The position numbers were made by a program, and so were the translations under genes. A stretch of 7,475 nucleotides of DNA from UBA1765 sp045629945 (GTDB taxonomy: Bacteria > Fibrobacterota > Fibrobacteria > Fibrobacterales > Fibrobacteraceae), in contig JAZQSE010000001.1 of assembly GCA_045629945.1 (NCBI GenBank), forward strand, positions 1 to 7,475. Direction: 5' to 3'. Each line of letters opens with the position of its first letter. Within the stretch, counting starts at the first letter, position 1. This document shows positions 5,075-7,475 of the stretch, one piece after another. The notes under the pieces are model-generated. The model was not told where the DNA came from. It was given only the letters and a program-made list of their open reading frames with translations, and ran no database searches.

Positions 5075-7474
5075 TTATTTACATCTTCTAAAAAAAACTT
5101 CTTGATTTTCTTGCATTTTGGAATAAACATCAATACGTTCATGACTGATGTTGTTTTTATCTTCATCGTCCCATTTGTTATGTGCTGTATAAATATTATA
5201 CAAAACATCCCTTACATAAGGCCAAGCTTTTTCCGCTTCTAGACGGCATATATCTTTTGAAGAAAAGTTTTTTGGAATAGTTACAGTTATGATTTCATTT
5301 ACATTATTTATTTTATCATCCCATATTTCTTTGTGTTTTTTTTCGTGCGCAATCAGCCGAACATCATTGCATTCAGTGTGAATTGGACCTGAATTAACAT
5401 ACATTCTAATTTCAATAGACCTAACTTCGTAATCACCATTAGTATCTTTATCCACTTCACACCAAATAATGTGAACTGTTCCTGTTACATATCCATCATA
5501 TGTTTTGCCCTCTTTGAGTAAAATAATTGACTGATTTTGTTCGGGAACCATTGTATTTATTTTAGTAAATTTGAGTACATATTCATTCATTTTATTTTTT
5601 GATATTGAACGTCCAAGAGCGTCAAAACTATAAAAATTATTTCTAGTTTTAAGGAACTCGCCATAGCTCATTTTTTTATCAGCAATATCGTTATCATTTA
5701 CTTGTTGTTTTAACAAAAGAAATTCATTTTCATTTTGATTCAGAATAATTTCATAACAATTTTGTTCAAATTCCTCCTCAAAAGGCTCATCACAATCAAC
5801 TTCTTCATACCACCAACCGATATTTGCGGAGTTAAAGTCGTAAATCCAAAGCCAATCGTTGTAGCAATCGTTTCCGCGGGCAGAGTTACATTTATAGCAC
5901 TTGCCATTTGTTGCAAAGCATGCGTTCTCTGGATTACTAGGAACATTTTTTAGCGGGTGTATTGGGCATTGTCCTACATATTCTTCGGCTTCTTCAACTA
6001 AACCGGTTTCACAATCAACTTCTTCATACCACCAGCCAATATTTGCAGAGTTAAAGTCGTAAATCCAAAGCCAGTCATTATAGCAATCACCTCCGCGGGC
6101 AGAGTTACATTTATAACACTTGCCATTTACTGCAAAGCAAGTACCTTGTGGATTGCTCGGGATATTTTCAAATGGGTGTTCTTGGCAAAGTTCAAAAGCT
6201 GAACTTGAAGAGGATTCTTCAAAGCTTGAACTACTTTCAAAGGAAGAACTTGACAAAGACAAATCTTCTGCGCTTGAAGAAATCTCTTCAAATGCACTAG
6301 AGTAAACAGTGGCACTAGAATATGGTTCAGCTAATTCACATTCGCCTACAACACACCAGCCGCGTTCAGAAAGTTCGGTTTGGTAATGTGGAATCCCATA
6401 ACCTATTGAACAATTATCAGAAGAATCTTGCAACGCGGTATTGACTTCATTTTCTGTTCCAAAACAATCATCATCGTGAGGAACCCATTCTCCCATGCAA
6501 TAAGCAACTAGTTTATCCATATCAGGAAAAGCCGGCAATGATTCTAATACTATTCGTTCTAAATCAAAATACATAACGTTTGTTGGTAAAAGATGACGGA
6601 TAGAAAACAAGTGAGTGATAACACCATTACGATTAAGGTAAATGGTTTGCCAACCAGTTTCTATCGGAAGAACGCTTCCTGAATTATCAAAATTTGGTGC
6701 AGCCCAAGTGAAACCAACGGTTTCCGGAGAATCTGAATAATATAATCTTGTGTTCATTCCTGTAAAATCACAAGCACCACCAGAAATACCATTACACCAA
6801 TAACCTTCATAAAGTCCACACATTGGCATCGTTACTGGCTCATAACCTTGAACAAGCCCAAAATTTTGAAAATCACAAGCTACTGCTCGCGTTCCTGTAC
6901 AATAACAATTTTGAAGATACACATAGTCCCGATTTAACATATAAGGCGATTCAATATATAAGTCTTGGTGAATATTAGGCAACCGAGATAGAACTTTCCA
7001 ATAGTCTTCATCAATTTGACAATAGGCACCACCTTCTCCAGAAGAATTTGACCCACCACATTGCACGCCACCTTCACCACATTCTTCTTCGCTTTCACTA
7101 CTTGAACTTTCGTTTTCTTCTTTGCTAGAAGATAAGGCAACATCTTCTGAGCTAGAAGAATTTTCATCGTTTTCAGAAGAAGAACTTTCTGTTTTTGAAC
7201 TAGAAGATTCTATTAATGAACTGCTACTATTTTCAGAAGAAGACAGTTCAATAATTTCAGAAGAACTTGATTCTTCACAACCTGGAAGAGTGGGGTCAAA
7301 ATCTCCACAAATTTCATTATTTACAAGCTTTCCTCCCCAGCCACCTTCATATATTAAATCAGCTTTTTCGCAATAAGCATCGCTTGACATACAAGCATCA
7401 GCACATTCTTTTTCAAAAAATTCCATCTTCGTTTTTATATCTAAACTAGTGCAATAATCACATATAAATTGAAA
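5075..7474 (-). CDS. Large modular Cys-rich, Ser-linker exported protein with C-terminal HEKKH (zinc-peptidase-like) domain, 5' partial
   Basis: The frame is open past the ATG at 7426 to the window edge (adding FQFICDYCTSLDIKTK), and that ATG lacks a clear Shine-Dalgarno, so start and any signal peptide probably lie outside. Numbering from that ATG: Cys-rich segment 1-50; Ser/Glu linker 51-115; a Cys-rich domain 116-368 with a small internal repeat; second Ser linker 370-411; two nearly identical 59-residue six-cysteine modules (414-472, 487-545); and a C-terminal domain about 550-783 with H694-E695-K-K-H698 in a helix (RLIAHEKKHKEIW). HExxH is the zinc-binding core of many metallopeptidases. 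The surroundings (AHEKKHKEI, later AHNKWDDEDKN-x2-SHE at 748-763) recall the DUF922 predicted zinc-peptidase family, but this is from memory. Linkers and many cysteines indicate export, with Fibrobacter-like style. It heads an apparent two-gene operon. Role unknown: surface adhesin/enzyme or effector are possibilities. Confidence 0.82.
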   Translation of the reverse strand, partial: FQFICDYCTSLDIKTKMEFFEKECADACMSSDAYCEKADLIYEGGWGGKLVNNEICGDFDPTLPGCEESSSSEIIELSSSENSSSSLIESSSSKTESSSSENDENSSSSEDVALSSSKEENESSSSESEEECGEGGVQCGGSNSSGEGGAYCQIDEDYWKVLSRLPNIHQDLYIESPYMLNRDYVYLQNCYCTGTRAVACDFQNFGLVQGYEPVTMPMCGLYEGYWCNGISGGACDFTGMNTRLYYSDSPETVGFTWAAPNFDNSGSVLPIETGWQTIYLNRNGVITHLFSIRHLLPTNVMYFDLERIVLESLPAFPDMDKLVAYCMGEWVPHDDDCFGTENEVNTALQDSSDNCSIGYGIPHYQTELSERGWCVVGECELAEPYSSATVYSSAFEEISSSAEDLSLSSSSFESSSSFEESSSSSAFELCQEHPFENIPSNPQGTCFAVNGKCYKCNSARGGDCYNDWLWIYDFNSANIGWWYEEVDCETGLVEEAEEYVGQCPIHPLKNVPSNPENACFATNGKCYKCNSARGNDCYNDWLWIYDFNSANIGWWYEEVDCDEPFEEEFEQNCYEIILNQNENEFLLLKQQVNDNDIADKKMSYGEFLKTRNNFYSFDALGRSISKNKMNEYVLKFTKINTMVPEQNQSIILLKEGKTYDGYVTGTVHIIWCEVDKDTNGDYEVRSIEIRMYVNSGPIHTECNDVRLIAHEKKHKEIWDDKINNVNEIITVTIPKNFSSKDICRLEAEKAWPYVRDVLYNIYTAHNKWDDEDKNNISHERIDVYSKMQENQEVFFRRCK
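5792..5968 (-). repeat. Six-cysteine 59-residue module, copy 2
   Basis: This encodes residues 487-545 of the large protein (from CPIHPLKNVPSNP to IGWWYEEVDC). Cysteines sit at module positions 1, 17, 24, 27, 35 and 59, including a CYKC pair. It matches copy 1 at 49 of 59 residues with no gap. It is followed by an acidic stretch and then the HEKKH-containing C-terminal domain. Confidence 0.9.
6011..6187 (-). repeat. Six-cysteine 59-residue module, copy 1
   Basis: This encodes residues 414-472 (from CQEHPFENIPSNP to IGWWYEEVDC), directly after the second Ser linker. The last 26 residues are identical to copy 2, yet their DNA differs at six synonymous positions. The duplication is therefore not very recent and the protein sequence appears to be under constraint. 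Six cysteines allow three disulfides, and the conserved WLW and GWWY aromatics could form a binding face (inference). Confidence 0.9.
6197..6319 (-). repeat. Ser-rich low-complexity linker 2
   Basis: This encodes residues 370-410, mainly runs of Ser broken by Glu, Phe and Ala. It joins the Cys-rich domain to the paired 59-residue modules. TCA, TCT, AGT and AGC serine codons are mixed, so it is a protein-level repeat rather than a simple DNA microsatellite. Such flexible poly-Ser linkers are typical of secreted multidomain proteins in Fibrobacter. Confidence 0.85.
7082..7276 (-). repeat. Ser/Glu-rich low-complexity linker 1
   Basis: This encodes residues 51-115: repeated blocks of three or four serines separated by acidic or short hydrophobic residues, ending in an acidic ESEEE run. 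It separates the N-terminal Cys-rich segment from the central Cys-rich domain. It is longer and more acidic than linker 2. Confidence 0.88.
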
Positions 7475-7475
7475 T

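Noticed and set aside
5740..5946. Minus-strand 68-codon open frame across the second Cys module
   Set aside because: It is out of frame with the conserved module; the near-identical module copies show selection on the main frame only.
6011..6187. CRISPR array or DNA-level tandem repeat suggested by the near-identical blocks at 5792-5968 and 6011-6187
   Set aside because: Only two copies, in frame, 177 bp each and with synonymous differences; they are repeated protein modules.
6934..7167. Lys/Val-rich open frame on the minus strand in a shifted frame
   Set aside because: It overlaps the Ser-linker protein, whose frame carries the cysteines and repeats that make sense; the shifted frame is low-complexity and without a recognisable motif.
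7122..7376. Open frame on the plus strand rich in Ser, Glu and Leu
   Set aside because: It is the complement of the first Ser/Glu linker; the bias of serine codons keeps the opposite strand open. No ribosome binding site or independent domain is visible.

Overview
Organism. The window looks like an AT-rich accessory stretch of a Fibrobacter-type bacterium. The evidence is the large secreted protein on the minus strand, whose domains are joined by long poly-serine/glutamate linkers, a style I associate strongly with Fibrobacter, and a neighbouring protein with a divergent formylglycine-generating-enzyme (FGE/SUMF1) fold, a family common in that group. This is inference from protein style; no rRNA or housekeeping marker is present.

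Layout. Positions 1-1185 (+) hold the 3' part of a gene for an FGE/SUMF1-fold protein. Its frame is open to the left edge, so its true start is probably outside. Positions 1186-1347 are non-coding, with two hairpins and a good ribosome binding site. Positions 1348-4149 (+) hold one complete, large MmeI-like (type IIL/IIG) restriction-modification enzyme with nuclease, methyltransferase and target-recognition parts in one chain. After a 23-bp convergent gap, two minus-strand genes follow. Reading in their own direction, the first (7474 to 5075, open at the right edge) encodes a modular, cysteine-rich, Ser-linker protein that ends in a domain with an HEKKH zinc-peptidase-like motif. The second (5051 to 4173) starts 23 bp after the first stops and encodes a secreted protein built of two cysteine-containing modules.

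How the genes relate. The restriction-modification gene is self-sufficient and appears functionally unrelated to its neighbours; it is probably a defence cargo gene between two surface/secretion loci. The two minus-strand genes look like one transcription unit for exported products. Their 3' part (HEKKH domain plus downstream gene) looks poorer in G+C than the Cys-module region upstream. This allows the hypothesis that effector-like domain and partner were acquired together, but the sequence does not prove it.

No tRNA, rRNA, CRISPR array, insertion sequence or integrase was seen. The only gene-free stretch of note is 1186-1347.
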